Shown one piece after another: positions 41,930-50,909 of a stretch of DNA of 64,000 bases (position 1 is its first letter; the number at the start of each line of letters is the position of its first letter). The stretch comes from DASTBU01 sp035711845 (GTDB lineage Bacteria > Acidobacteriota > Vicinamibacteria > Vicinamibacterales > 2-12-FULL-66-21). The stretch covers positions 1 through 64,000 of the forward strand of contig DASTBU010000148.1 in assembly GCA_035711845.1 (NCBI GenBank), read 5' to 3'. Made by a program: the position numbers and the translations under genes. The notes under the pieces are model-generated. The model made no database searches. It saw only the letters and a program-made list of their open reading frames with translations, and had not been told where the DNA came from.

Positions 41930-44398
41930 TCAGCCCTCGCGCAGTGCGATGGCCGGTTCGATTCGGGCGGCACGCCGCGCGGCAGCGATCGTGGACACGC
42001 CGGCGACAGCCAGCAGCGCGACGACGACCCCGCCAAGCGTCCATGGATCCCGTACGCTCACACCGAAGAGCATCGTCGAGATGAGATGCCCCAACGCAAG
42101 CGCGCCGGCGAGGCCGATCGCGACGCCGACGAGCGCCAGACGCACCGCCTGACCGAGGACGAGCGTGACCACCGTGAGGGCGGTGGCGCCGAGCGCGATC
42201 CGCAGCCCGATCTCGTGTGTCCGCTGACGTACGCCGTACGCCAGGAGCCCGTGCAGGCCAAAGGCAGAAAGAAAGAGGGCGGATGCAGCGAACGCGTTGA
42301 TCAGCAGCGTGGCGAAACGCCGCTGCGCGAGCTGCGCAGCGATGAGCGACTCGCCGTCCCGGATCGCGTAGACCGGGAGGTTCGAATCCGCTTCTTTGAC
42401 GGAGGCGCGGACGGCGTCGGCGCCGGGCGCACGCGTTGCGCCACGCGCGACGATGGCGAGCGACAGGCTCGAGGTCTGCCAGAGCGATTGGTAGATCTGG
42501 GGTCGGACGGGGCCGTCGATCCTGTCTTCCTTGACGTCGCGCACCACGCCGACAATCGTCATCCAGGGGACACCCGAGGGCACCTGACCACGGCGGCCGA
42601 CAAACCGGATCCGACGGCCGACGGGCTCTTCACCGGCGAAATATGATTTCGCGAGCGTCTCGTTCACGACGACCGCCCGGGACGACCGCTGGTCATCTGA
42701 ATCCTGCAGGAGACGTCCGGCCATGAGCCGGACGCCGAGGGCGCGGAAGTACCCGGGGGTCACCGCCACGGCCGTGGCAATCGCGAGGTCCTTGCGATCC
42801 GGCGTCCAGCCCTCGGCCGCAAACGGGCCCGAGCCGCTGTCATCCATCGCCGGAAGCGCCGTGCACATGGCGGCCACCGTCACACCGGGCAGGGCGCCGA
42901 CGCGGTTGACGATGGCGCGGATGAGCGCCGCTCGGCTGCCATGCTCGAAATAGGGGCCCGCAGCAGGATCGTTGGGCTGCGGCAGCCAGAGTCTTGCGGT
43001 CACGACGTTCTCGGTCTGCATGCCGGTGTCGACTCGCTGCAGGTTGCGGAGGCTCCGAACGAGCAGTCCGGCGCCGGCGAGCAGCAGGATCGCGATGGCC
43101 ACCTGCGCCACGACGAGCGCGCTTCGCACTTTCGCCTTGGGCCCTCCCGGCAGAGCGCGGCCTGCGACCTTCAGCTGTTCGACGATTTCCGTGCGCGCCG
43201 ATTGAACTACGGGCGCGAGTGCAACCAGCACGCCCGCGATGGCCGAGGTGAGCACCGCAAAGAGAAAGACCCGGTAGTCCACCTGCACGTCGGCAAGCCG
43301 CGGAAGGCGATCCGGTGCGAGGCGGATCACCCAATCCACGCCCCAGAGACAGGCAACGAACCCGAGCCCGCCGCCGACGACCGCCAGCACGGCGCCCTCG
43401 ACGAGCAGCATGGAAGCGACGCGCAGCCGGCTGGCCCCGAGCGCCCGCTGCACGGCGATCTCGCGCTCGCGCTCGACGGAGCGGACCAGCAGCAGATTGG
43501 AGACATTGGAGATCGCGATCAGCAGGACGAAGACGATTCCCCCCATCAACAGGAGCAGCGCAGGGCGGACGCCGTCCACCAGATGTGCGGCGAGCGGCCG
43601 GATCACCGGCGTGAAACCCAGACGTGCGGGGTAGTCGTCAGGGTATTCGCGCGTCAGCGTTCGTGCCAGCGCGTCGATGCGGGCCCCTGCTTCCTGCGGC
43701 GTGACACCGGACTTCAGCCGGCCGATTGCGGAGGGGATGAAGCGCGCGCTGTTGGATGGTGGCGGGAAGGGCGCCTCTTTCCATCCAGCCGGGGCCCACA
43801 CCTCGACGTCGGTCTCGAGCGTGACGCTGGGATGACGGAAAGCAGGCGGCATCACGCCGACGATCTCGTACACGTCCTCGTCGATTCGCAAGCTGCGGCC
43901 GAGCACCGCCGGGTCGGCACCGAAACCACGGCGCCACAAGCCGTCGCTGATGACCGCGACCGTCGCGATGCCCGGAATCTCGTCACGCTCGTTGAAGGTT
44001 CGTCCGAGCGCGGCTCGCACACCCAGCAGGTCGAAGTAGTTCGCGCTCGCGAGCAACACCTCGACGCGCTCGGGGCGATCGGATCCGGTCAAGTTGGCGT
44101 TGATCGGCCAGATGCCCGCGATCGCGTCGAACACGTCGAAGCGGCCAGCGTAGGCCGCGAGCTCCGGCTGCGACAGGCCCGCATCGCGCAGGTTGATGGC
44201 CTTGTAATCGGAGGTGACGCGTACGAGTGTCTCCGGGTTGGCGAAGGGCAGCGGCTTGAGCAACACCCCGTCCACGATCGAATAAATGGAGGACGTCGCG
44301 CCGACGCCGATGGCCAGCGTTCCAATGACCGTGGCCGCGAACAGCGGGTTCCTGCGCAGCCGGCGCACGGCCACGCGGATGTCGTTGACCAGAAACAT
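41930..44398 (-). CDS. ADOP-family ABC transporter permease, copy 3
   Basis: An 822-residue permease beginning MFLVNDIRVAVRRLRRNPLF with a first helix at ATVIGTLAIGVGATSSIYSI. Then come a MacB_PCD domain, the FtsX block (VFVLLIAISNVSNLLLVRSV then EREREIAVQRALGASRLRVA), the second MacB_PCD and the C-terminal FtsX block ending ARIEPAIALREG. There is no PadR partner and no ATPase. The upstream open frame to 44551 is not used: the ATG at 44398 begins the family sequence. The 160 bases to the quinoprotein gene stop hold no gene. Confidence 0.92.
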   Translation of the reverse strand: MFLVNDIRVAVRRLRRNPLFAATVIGTLAIGVGATSSIYSIVDGVLLKPLPFANPETLVRVTSDYKAINLRDAGLSQPELAAYAGRFDVFDAIAGIWPINANLTGSDRPERVEVLLASANYFDLLGVRAALGRTFNERDEIPGIATVAVISDGLWRRGFGADPAVLGRSLRIDEDVYEIVGVMPPAFRHPSVTLETDVEVWAPAGWKEAPFPPPSNSARFIPSAIGRLKSGVTPQEAGARIDALARTLTREYPDDYPARLGFTPVIRPLAAHLVDGVRPALLLLMGGIVFVLLIAISNVSNLLLVRSVEREREIAVQRALGASRLRVASMLLVEGAVLAVVGGGLGFVACLWGVDWVIRLAPDRLPRLADVQVDYRVFLFAVLTSAIAGVLVALAPVVQSARTEIVEQLKVAGRALPGGPKAKVRSALVVAQVAIAILLLAGAGLLVRSLRNLQRVDTGMQTENVVTARLWLPQPNDPAAGPYFEHGSRAALIRAIVNRVGALPGVTVAAMCTALPAMDDSGSGPFAAEGWTPDRKDLAIATAVAVTPGYFRALGVRLMAGRLLQDSDDQRSSRAVVVNETLAKSYFAGEEPVGRRIRFVGRRGQVPSGVPWMTIVGVVRDVKEDRIDGPVRPQIYQSLWQTSSLSLAIVARGATRAPGADAVRASVKEADSNLPVYAIRDGESLIAAQLAQRRFATLLINAFAASALFLSAFGLHGLLAYGVRQRTHEIGLRIALGATALTVVTLVLGQAVRLALVGVAIGLAGALALGHLISTMLFGVSVRDPWTLGGVVVALLAVAGVSTIAAARRAARIEPAIALREG

Positions 44399-44558
44399 GG
44401 CAGGCCCCGCGTCCGCAGAGCACCATCCGTGCCAGCCGGAGAGGGCAGGGCCGCGAGAAAACAGCTGCCGTACGTCAGATCGGCCGTTCGCATGCGGGAA
44501 GCCCGTGTTCGTTTTCGACCACGTGGCTACGTGGCACGTCGGACGAGGCACGTGACAG

Positions 44559-46775
44559 CTACCTCGTCGGCGCGTCCCTCGGCAGCGTCAGTGCGACGAG
44601 CGAGGTGTTCTCGCCGCCGCCGGTTGCGAACACCACGTACTGACGTCCCTTGTGCAGGAACGTCATCGGGACCGCGCTCGTGCGCGACGGGATGGCGACG
44701 GCACCGACCTGCTTGCCCGTTGCCTTGTCGGCCGCGAAGAGCCGCGGCTCGGCCCCTGGAGGGCCGCCGCTGCGCCCGGTCCCGTAGATCACCAGCGTCT
44801 TCGTCGTGATGACCTGCGCGTGGCCGCGTCCCGGAGGCGCGGGCGGCAGGGTCACGCCCGCAAAGAGCGGATCGTCCGACTTCACCGGCAGGAGCTGGCC
44901 ACCGTTGGGAATCCACCACGCCTTGTCGCCCGTGCTCATGTCGTAGGCAGTGATTCCGCCGAGGTCTTTCGGCTTCACGATCGAAACGCCGCCGATCGCC
45001 TGCCCGCTGCCACGCCGTTCGAATCCGCCCACCGGGCCCTCGGGCTTCTTGTACCCGGGCGGGGGCGGGAGCGCTCCCAGCTGACCGCAGCTGTCGTGCA
45101 AAGAGCTGTACCGGAACTCGGAGCAGGGATCTTTCGCGACCTGCGCGGTGCTCAGGCCGGTTTGCGCGGCGACGTAGAGCTTGCCTGTTTCCGGATCGAC
45201 GGCGGCGCCGCCGTCGATGTTGACCCCGCCGCTCGCGCCGGGTGCGTACCAGGAACAGCGGTATTTGCCAGTGCCATCGGCAGGTGACGGCGGTATGAAG
45301 TACGGGCCCATGCGGCACGCCTGTGCCAGCTTCAGCGCGGCTTCCTTTATCGCCGGGGTGTAGTCGATCAGATCCGCCTCGACGAGTCCCTGCTGCGAAT
45401 AGGGCGCCGGTTTGGTGGGGACCGGCTGCGTCGGTGATGCCTGCTCGCCGGGAACCTCGCTCTGCATCACCGGCGTCTCGACGATCGGCCAGATGGGCTC
45501 GCCGGTCACGCGGTCGAAGACGTACAGCCAACCCTGCTTCGTGCTCTGCGCCACGATCTTGCGCGGCTTGCCGTCGATCGTCACGTCGAGCAGGTTCGGC
45601 GCCATGGGCGTGTCGTAGTCCCAGATGTCGTGATGGACCATCTGAAAGTGCCAGCGCCGCTTCCCGGTCTTGACGTCGAGCGCGACGAGGCTGTTGCCAA
45701 ACAGGTTGTTCCCGGGGCGATGTCCGCCGTACTCGTCCATGAGCGGCATGCCCACCGGAATGTAGACGAGCCCGGCCTCCGGATCCGCGGAGTAGGTTGC
45801 CCAGGCGTCGGCCTTGCCAACGCCGGGCGTGCCGGCCTTGCTGCCGCTGAGCCAGGTGTCCGCGCCGAACTCGCCGGGTTCCGGGATGAGGTTGAACTTC
45901 CAGAGCTGTTTCCCGGTGCGGACGTCGAACCCACGGATGTAGCTGGGCAGGTTACGCAGCCGAATCGGGTAATACCCATGGATGTGGGAGTTGCCGACGA
46001 TGATCACGTCGTTGACGACGATGGGGGGGCAGCTGGCCGCGATCTGGCCGAGTGCCGGATCGAGGCCGACGGTTCCGTCGGCGCCCGTGCGCGTATCTTC
46101 GTTCCACGTCTCCCCGGGCTTCGCCTTGCGAGCCGGGGCCGCATCGCTGATGATGAGCGGCCCGGGATCGTCCACCGCGAGCGGCACGAGCGGGAAGCCG
46201 AGTCCGTCCATCAGATCGACGATGCCGTTTGCCCCGAACTTCGGGTCCGGGGTGCCGGTCTTCGCGTCGAGCAGCGCCATGTGGTAGCCGGGCGTGACCA
46301 CGATGACGCGCTCCTCCTTGCCATCGGTCCAGTACGCGAGCCCACGCCCGGCGAACTGGCGCGGAGCTTTCTGCCAGCGAATTCCCTCGTCGAGACGCCA
46401 CATCCACAGGGTCTCACCGTTCTCGGGATCGATGGCCGCCGCGATTCGCCGGGTGGTGGCGACGGTGAAGAGCCGGCCGTTCGCGTAGAGCGGTGTGGTG
46501 CGATAGTACTCGTCCTTACCGAACGCGCCGGCCTTCCATTGCCAGGCCACCTGCAGCGATCCGAAGTTCGATCCGTTGATTTGATCGAGCGGCGAATAGC
46601 GGGTGCTCCATGCATCGGCGCCCCAATAGCGCCACTCTCCATGGGCGTTGCCCCGCGCGAGCGCGGGCTGTGAGGCGCCAGGCGCTTGATCGCCGCGCGC
46701 CGTGAGCACGCTGAGAACCGCCACGACAGCAAACAGCCCAGCGCCAACAAGTCTCGTCGCGGTCGAACGCTGCAT
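44559..46775 (-). CDS. PQQ-type quinoprotein dehydrogenase
   Basis: A 738-residue exported beta-propeller enzyme. The signal segment is VGAGLFAVVAVLSVLTARG. Propeller blades carry the tryptophan-docking motif (DAKTGTPDPKFGANG, DVRTGKQLWKFNLIPEPGEF, DVKTGKRRWHFQMVHHDIWD, DMSTGDKAWWIPNGG). The opening HGEWRYWGADAWSTRYSPLD is that of PQQ-dependent membrane or soluble sugar/alcohol dehydrogenases. The substrate is unknown. A GGAGGAG site favours ATG 46775 over 46784. The cytochrome c gene upstream in the operon probably accepts its electrons. No pqq biosynthesis genes are in the window. Confidence 0.9.
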   Translation of the reverse strand: MQRSTATRLVGAGLFAVVAVLSVLTARGDQAPGASQPALARGNAHGEWRYWGADAWSTRYSPLDQINGSNFGSLQVAWQWKAGAFGKDEYYRTTPLYANGRLFTVATTRRIAAAIDPENGETLWMWRLDEGIRWQKAPRQFAGRGLAYWTDGKEERVIVVTPGYHMALLDAKTGTPDPKFGANGIVDLMDGLGFPLVPLAVDDPGPLIISDAAPARKAKPGETWNEDTRTGADGTVGLDPALGQIAASCPPIVVNDVIIVGNSHIHGYYPIRLRNLPSYIRGFDVRTGKQLWKFNLIPEPGEFGADTWLSGSKAGTPGVGKADAWATYSADPEAGLVYIPVGMPLMDEYGGHRPGNNLFGNSLVALDVKTGKRRWHFQMVHHDIWDYDTPMAPNLLDVTIDGKPRKIVAQSTKQGWLYVFDRVTGEPIWPIVETPVMQSEVPGEQASPTQPVPTKPAPYSQQGLVEADLIDYTPAIKEAALKLAQACRMGPYFIPPSPADGTGKYRCSWYAPGASGGVNIDGGAAVDPETGKLYVAAQTGLSTAQVAKDPCSEFRYSSLHDSCGQLGALPPPPGYKKPEGPVGGFERRGSGQAIGGVSIVKPKDLGGITAYDMSTGDKAWWIPNGGQLLPVKSDDPLFAGVTLPPAPPGRGHAQVITTKTLVIYGTGRSGGPPGAEPRLFAADKATGKQVGAVAIPSRTSAVPMTFLHKGRQYVVFATGGGENTSLVALTLPRDAPTR

Positions 46776-46792
46776 GGTGTGCATCTCCTCCG

Positions 46793-47305
46793 TTATTTTT
46801 TCGGCGAGGGCCCTGATGGCATTTCGATGCGAATCCGCTTCAGTCGTTCGGGGTCAACGGGGATGTCGCCCCTGCCGGCCGGCACGCCGTTCAGCTTCAG
46901 GATGTACGCGATGACCTGCGCATACTCCTGCGGCGACAGGCTCGCAGGCTCGTTCTGGGGCATGGTCTGGCTGATCAGGGTGAACAGGTCGCCCACCGTC
47001 CGGTTCGACCAGGTCGCCTTGAAGGCCTGGGTCGTATACGTCCCCGCCGGATGGCAGCCGACGCAGATGCTCATGTACGTGTCCTCTCCACGGCGCGCCT
47101 GGTCCGCGGTGTAGATCCCGTCCATGGTCGAGGCGGCATCCGCCGACGGCGATTGCGCGTTGAGCCGCAGTGCAAGGACCGCGGCTGGCAGCAGCGACGC
47201 CGAGAGCACCCGGACCGTCCGGCGCCGGCGGCCGGGTCGGCCGGACGACGGCGTGCGCGTGTCGCCGTGGACGGTGCGCTCCCGGAATGATGGTGGCGTG
47301 AGCAT
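46793..47305 (-). CDS. Monohaem cytochrome c, partner of the quinoprotein
   Basis: A protein of about 170 residues. After a basic N-terminus comes an export signal (RVLSASLLPAAVLALRLNAQ), then one haem site (ICVGCHPAGTYTT) with a distal-methionine candidate in SQTMPQNEP and the YAQVIAYILKLNGVPAG helix of c-type cytochromes linked to PQQ enzymes. The stop is 17 bases before the quinoprotein start, so the two are one operon. The start is uncertain: ATG 47305 has no clear ribosome site and the frame is open to 47464 through the repeat tract. Confidence 0.85.
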   Translation of the reverse strand: MLTPPSFRERTVHGDTRTPSSGRPGRRRRTVRVLSASLLPAAVLALRLNAQSPSADAASTMDGIYTADQARRGEDTYMSICVGCHPAGTYTTQAFKATWSNRTVGDLFTLISQTMPQNEPASLSPQEYAQVIAYILKLNGVPAGRGDIPVDPERLKRIRIEMPSGPSPKK

Positions 47306-47374
47306 GCTGAATCCGCGTCGCCAGCCCGGCGGCGTGTGAAACAGTAGCAGGCCGGGGCCCGGCTGTCGAGAGGC

Positions 47375-47530
47375 CAGCCATCGCGCGATCGAGCGATCGA
47401 GCCATCGAGGGATCGCGTGATCGAGCGATGGATCGAGCGATGGGAGGATTGTTGATCGCGCCATCCATGCTCGATCGCGCGATCGCGCGATCCATGGCTC
47501 GATCGCTCGATCGCGCGATCACCCGATGAC
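47375..47530. repeat. CGATCGAG-type short-unit palindromic tract
   Basis: About 150 bases built from CGATCGAG, CGATCGCG and CGATGG-like words. The left half (about 47378-47440) is a degenerate reverse complement of the right half (about 47462-47525); GGCTCGATCGCTCGATCGC on the right has its complement on the left. It begins at the stop of the CocE gene (47519) and ends before the cytochrome c gene, both on the minus strand. The RNA would fold into a long imperfect hairpin. It is not a CRISPR: units are short and no unique spacers exist. Confidence 0.8.
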
Positions 47531-49189
47531 AGGCAGTATCACCCTTGATGGCCGCTTCGCATCGCGAAAGATTGCGTTCACGGCCGGCGCCAGACGCGGC
47601 TCGGCTGGAACCGGGCGGCCGGTGTTCGGGTTGCGATCGAGGTGCGGGAAGAAGCTGCTGGTCACGTGAACGCGGATGCGGTGTCCGCGCCGGAAGAGGT
47701 TGGCCGTTACGGCCAGGCGCAGCGTCAGCTCCACGGGGATGCCAGGCTGCAGCAGCTCCGGCTCGCTCTCGCTCAGACGATATCGCGCGCGCAGGACCTC
47801 GATCGTCGGGCTCATGAGGTTCCAGGCCGGACCGTCCGGCTCGACGTCGAGGACGCGGACGAAGATGTCTGTATCGAGCGCGCTCGACGCCAGCCAGACA
47901 CGACACTCGATCGATCCGATGACCTCGAGATCCGCCGCGAGCGGCTCGCTCGTATAGACGAGGACGTCTGGTCTCGACTCCACCTCGCGTTGGTCGTGGG
48001 GTCCGAGGCCCTCGTCGAAGTGAGGGTCCTCGAGCGGATCGTTCGGGTCGAATCTGAACCGGTCGGGCGTCTCAGCGGCCGAAGGTGGCTCCCAGGCGAG
48101 CCGCCCCTCGCTCCGAAGGTACAGCGCGCGGCGGCTGGTGTTCGGGATGGGCCAGCTGTTCGAGTCGCGCCACTGGTTCCGGCCCATCACGAACACCCGA
48201 ACGCGGGGTGACCCTCCAAGGCCACGATCGATTCCGCGCACGTGCAGGTCGCACCAGTCGAGCACGAGGCGGTCATAGTCCAGGCCAGCGTTGGTCCCGA
48301 AGTCGCGATCGCCGACGCGGGTCGAGGCCATCGTGGGCTCGCCGTGCGTCCAGGGCCCGATCACCAGAAACGGATCGCGCGCCGCGCTGGTCGCGCCGCG
48401 TTCGCGCATCCCGGTGAAGTTTCGGATTGCGCCCACGGGTCCGTAGCCTTCGTCGTGCCATCCGCTGAAGTTGAACGACGGCACCCGCACGCGATCGTGC
48501 CGGCTCGCGATGTCCGCAAAGTCCCAGTAGCTGCCATCGTCGGGATGGTCGAGCCATTCGTAGAAGAACGGCGCGATGTCACGAAACATCGGCAGTGAGT
48601 TGAGCGGCACGTGTCGGAACGCGGCGTCGGCGCTCTTCCGCCACTCGGCCCGGACCTCCTCGGGGGTCTGTGGCCCGGCGATTTTCGAGCGCCGGCGCGC
48701 GTCGGGCGCGATGTTCGTGGCGATCCACGGGATCCAGGAGAGGTCGAAGGCGCCGCCGAAGTAGAAGAAGTGCCGGCCGGACGCGAAGCACATTGCCGGG
48801 AAGATGCACGCGAGATGCGGCGGCGCCTCAACGGCCGCCAGCCACTGCACCGCGCCGGGATACGAGAGTCCCGACCCCGCGACGCGGCCGCTACACCAGG
48901 GCTGAGAGGCCAGCCATTCGACCGTGTCGTATCCGTCGCGCCCGTCCTGGCGATAGGGGTCGAAGTCGCCGTCCGAGCCGTATCGCCCTCGAACGTCCTG
49001 CACGACCACCGCGTAGCCGCGATCGACGGCGGCGGCGACGAACCTCCGCCGGCGATGGCCGTCCTTGCCGTAGGGAGTGCGCACGAGGATCGCGGGAAGG
49101 CGGTCGGGCGCTTCGGGCCTGTAGACGTCGGCGCGGAGCGCGACGCCGTCGCGCATGCGCGCGGTCAGGTTCAGGTCTTGGATCACCAC
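47519..49189 (-). CDS. CocE/NonD-family hydrolase
   Basis: A 556-residue alpha/beta-hydrolase with a C-terminal jelly-roll (PepX_C) domain. The N-terminal part shows ILVRTPYGKDGHRRRRFVAA, YAVVVQDVRGRYGSDGDFDP and the nucleophile elbow GSGLSYPGAVQWL (catalytic serine). The acid/histidine region (PSFNFSGWHDEGYGPVG, FLVIGPWTHGEP) follows, then the beta domain (LRSEGRLAWEPPSA onwards) ending FRDAKRPSRVILPV. Family members cleave esters or acyl-peptide bonds, such as cocaine esterase and glutaryl-7-ACA acylase. No signal peptide is seen. The start is a GTG at 49189. It is divergent from the GH99-like gene. Confidence 0.92.
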   Translation of the reverse strand: MVIQDLNLTARMRDGVALRADVYRPEAPDRLPAILVRTPYGKDGHRRRRFVAAAVDRGYAVVVQDVRGRYGSDGDFDPYRQDGRDGYDTVEWLASQPWCSGRVAGSGLSYPGAVQWLAAVEAPPHLACIFPAMCFASGRHFFYFGGAFDLSWIPWIATNIAPDARRRSKIAGPQTPEEVRAEWRKSADAAFRHVPLNSLPMFRDIAPFFYEWLDHPDDGSYWDFADIASRHDRVRVPSFNFSGWHDEGYGPVGAIRNFTGMRERGATSAARDPFLVIGPWTHGEPTMASTRVGDRDFGTNAGLDYDRLVLDWCDLHVRGIDRGLGGSPRVRVFVMGRNQWRDSNSWPIPNTSRRALYLRSEGRLAWEPPSAAETPDRFRFDPNDPLEDPHFDEGLGPHDQREVESRPDVLVYTSEPLAADLEVIGSIECRVWLASSALDTDIFVRVLDVEPDGPAWNLMSPTIEVLRARYRLSESEPELLQPGIPVELTLRLAVTANLFRRGHRIRVHVTSSFFPHLDRNPNTGRPVPAEPRLAPAVNAIFRDAKRPSRVILPVIG

Positions 49190-49287
49190 TGGCGCGAATT
49201 ATATCGTCGGCTGGAGAGGCGCCGGCCGACTACGGACGGCGGACGGCGGATGATGGATGCGCTACACTCGTTCGAAAAGGTTCTCCC

Positions 49288-50745
49288 ATGTCGGCATCCT
49301 GGAGTCGGCGCGAGTTTCTGGCCGCCGGCGTCGCCCTGCCATTCGCCGCGGCGTCCGGGCGATGGCAGCACGCGTCATCCGCGTCTCGCGCGCGCGCGCT
49401 CTCTGTGCCGGTGAGGCGCGCGCTCGGCTTTCCGGTTCCCGCCGAGCACGACCACGGCGATTCATCGATTGGGGCCGCGCTTCGCGTCGGGCAGCCACAG
49501 CCCCGCCGGCCTCGCCGCGCGCCGCAGGACGGCCGTCAGCCACCCGACTGGCAACTGATCGGCCGGAGTCTCGCGCGATTTTCCGATCTGCGCCGCCACT
49601 TCATCTTCGAGTACTACCCCTGGTACTCGACGGTGCCGTGGGGGCATTGGGAGGAGAATCTGCGCCAGCCGCCGATCGACCTTGCCGCGTCCAGCGTGCC
49701 GTGGCTGGGCCCCTATGACTCGGGCGACGCTCGAGTGATCGAGCAGCATGCCCGATGGATCGCCGAGTCGGGCGCAGGCGCGATCGACCTCAGCTGGTGG
49801 GGCCGTGACGACATCACCGACAAGCGCGTGCACCTGATCATGGACGTGATGCGCGCGCACGACGTCCACGTCACGTTTCACCTCGAGCCGTACGCCGACG
49901 ATCGCGCGGGCCGCTATGCCAGCGACATCATGTACCTGCTGCACGAATACGGCACCAGGCGCCGCTGGGATGTGCTCCTGCTGCTCGAGAACGCGAATGG
50001 CCGTCGCGGCCCGGTCTTCAAGACCTTCCGGACGATCCTTTCGCCCACCTCCACGGACTGTCTTGGCGTGACGAGGGCCGTCCCCGACTACGCGCCGGAC
50101 TCGGTCTGGCGGCGACAGACGGATCGGGTGCGTACGGACCTCCGGCAGGATTTCGATCACCTGCTCCTGCTGGGCGATTCGCTCGACACCGTCAGAACCG
50201 GCGCATGCGGTCTGAACGGCGTGGCGGTGTACGACGCCTTCGTCAAGCCGTCGCAATGGCCCTCGATCGCGGACGGCTTCACCGAACGGGATCTCCTCTT
50301 TTCGTTCAGCATCAACGCCGGTTTCGACAAGTACCCCGTGCGGGGGCGGCAGGACGCCTGTTTCCGGCCGACTCCATTCGAGCCTCCCATCGGCGTCGTG
50401 AGCTGGAGCGACCCGTCCCGACGACTGGTGGCCGAAGCGGCGAGCCGCGACAGAGTGCTCCAAACCGCCCGAACCACGCTCGCGCTGCAAGCCAATCGGA
50501 CGCTGGCGAACGCGCGCGAGGGATTCCTGCTGGCCTATATCACCACCTTCAACGAATGGCACGAGGGTACCCAGTTCGAGCCGGCCAAGGATTACGCGAA
50601 CCTGACGGCCGAAGAGCGCGCCATCGGCTATCACAACCCGACCCGCGGCCGCTGGCGCCTGGATCTCCTGCAGGAGATCCTCGGCGACCTGCAGGCCGGT
50701 GCGGCGGACGCGCGCCAGGAAGCCGTTGCCGCCGTGCTCCGCTGA
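49288..50745 (+). CDS. Tat-exported GH99-like glycoside hydrolase
   Basis: A 485-residue protein. The N-terminus has a twin-arginine signal (WSRREFLAAGVALPFAAASG). The body starts FIFEYYPWYSTVPWGHWEEN and contains HARWIAESGAGAIDLSWWGR, VHVTFHLEPYADDRAGRYAS and the C-terminal YITTFNEWHEGTQFEP motif. These are the conserved parts of GH99-type endo-alpha-mannosidase/mannanase proteins (active-site glutamates in LEP and NEWHEGT). Length fits the family plus export signal. The ATG has a weak AAAGG site. The CocE gene is divergent on its left. The frame upstream of the ATG is antisense shadow. Confidence 0.85.
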   Translation: MSASWSRREFLAAGVALPFAAASGRWQHASSASRARALSVPVRRALGFPVPAEHDHGDSSIGAALRVGQPQPRRPRRAPQDGRQPPDWQLIGRSLARFSDLRRHFIFEYYPWYSTVPWGHWEENLRQPPIDLAASSVPWLGPYDSGDARVIEQHARWIAESGAGAIDLSWWGRDDITDKRVHLIMDVMRAHDVHVTFHLEPYADDRAGRYASDIMYLLHEYGTRRRWDVLLLLENANGRRGPVFKTFRTILSPTSTDCLGVTRAVPDYAPDSVWRRQTDRVRTDLRQDFDHLLLLGDSLDTVRTGACGLNGVAVYDAFVKPSQWPSIADGFTERDLLFSFSINAGFDKYPVRGRQDACFRPTPFEPPIGVVSWSDPSRRLVAEAASRDRVLQTARTTLALQANRTLANAREGFLLAYITTFNEWHEGTQFEPAKDYANLTAEERAIGYHNPTRGRWRLDLLQEILGDLQAGAADARQEAVAAVLR

Positions 50746-50909
50746 ATCCTGCCGCAGCCCGCACGTCCCGCGCCGCGCTCCGTTCGTCACGTCCGTATTC
50801 CTCCAGAGGATCAGTGCTGGCCGGGCATCCAAAGACTGAGACACCCTGACAGCATGCGCTCGCGAGCTCGATAGCGATAGCGGCTGTCGAGCGGGGCCGA
50901 GGAGGAACT

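Noticed and set aside
42941..44809. 622-codon plus-strand frame opposite ADOP copy 3
   Set aside because: Same reason: antisense shadow with no recognisable domain.
47375..47530. Possible CRISPR array
   Set aside because: The units are 8-base words in two orientations without equal-length unique spacers, and no cas genes are nearby.
48670..49287. N-terminal extension of the GH99-like gene
   Set aside because: The upstream frame overlaps the divergent CocE gene and is arginine-rich shadow; the Tat signal fixes the start at 49288.
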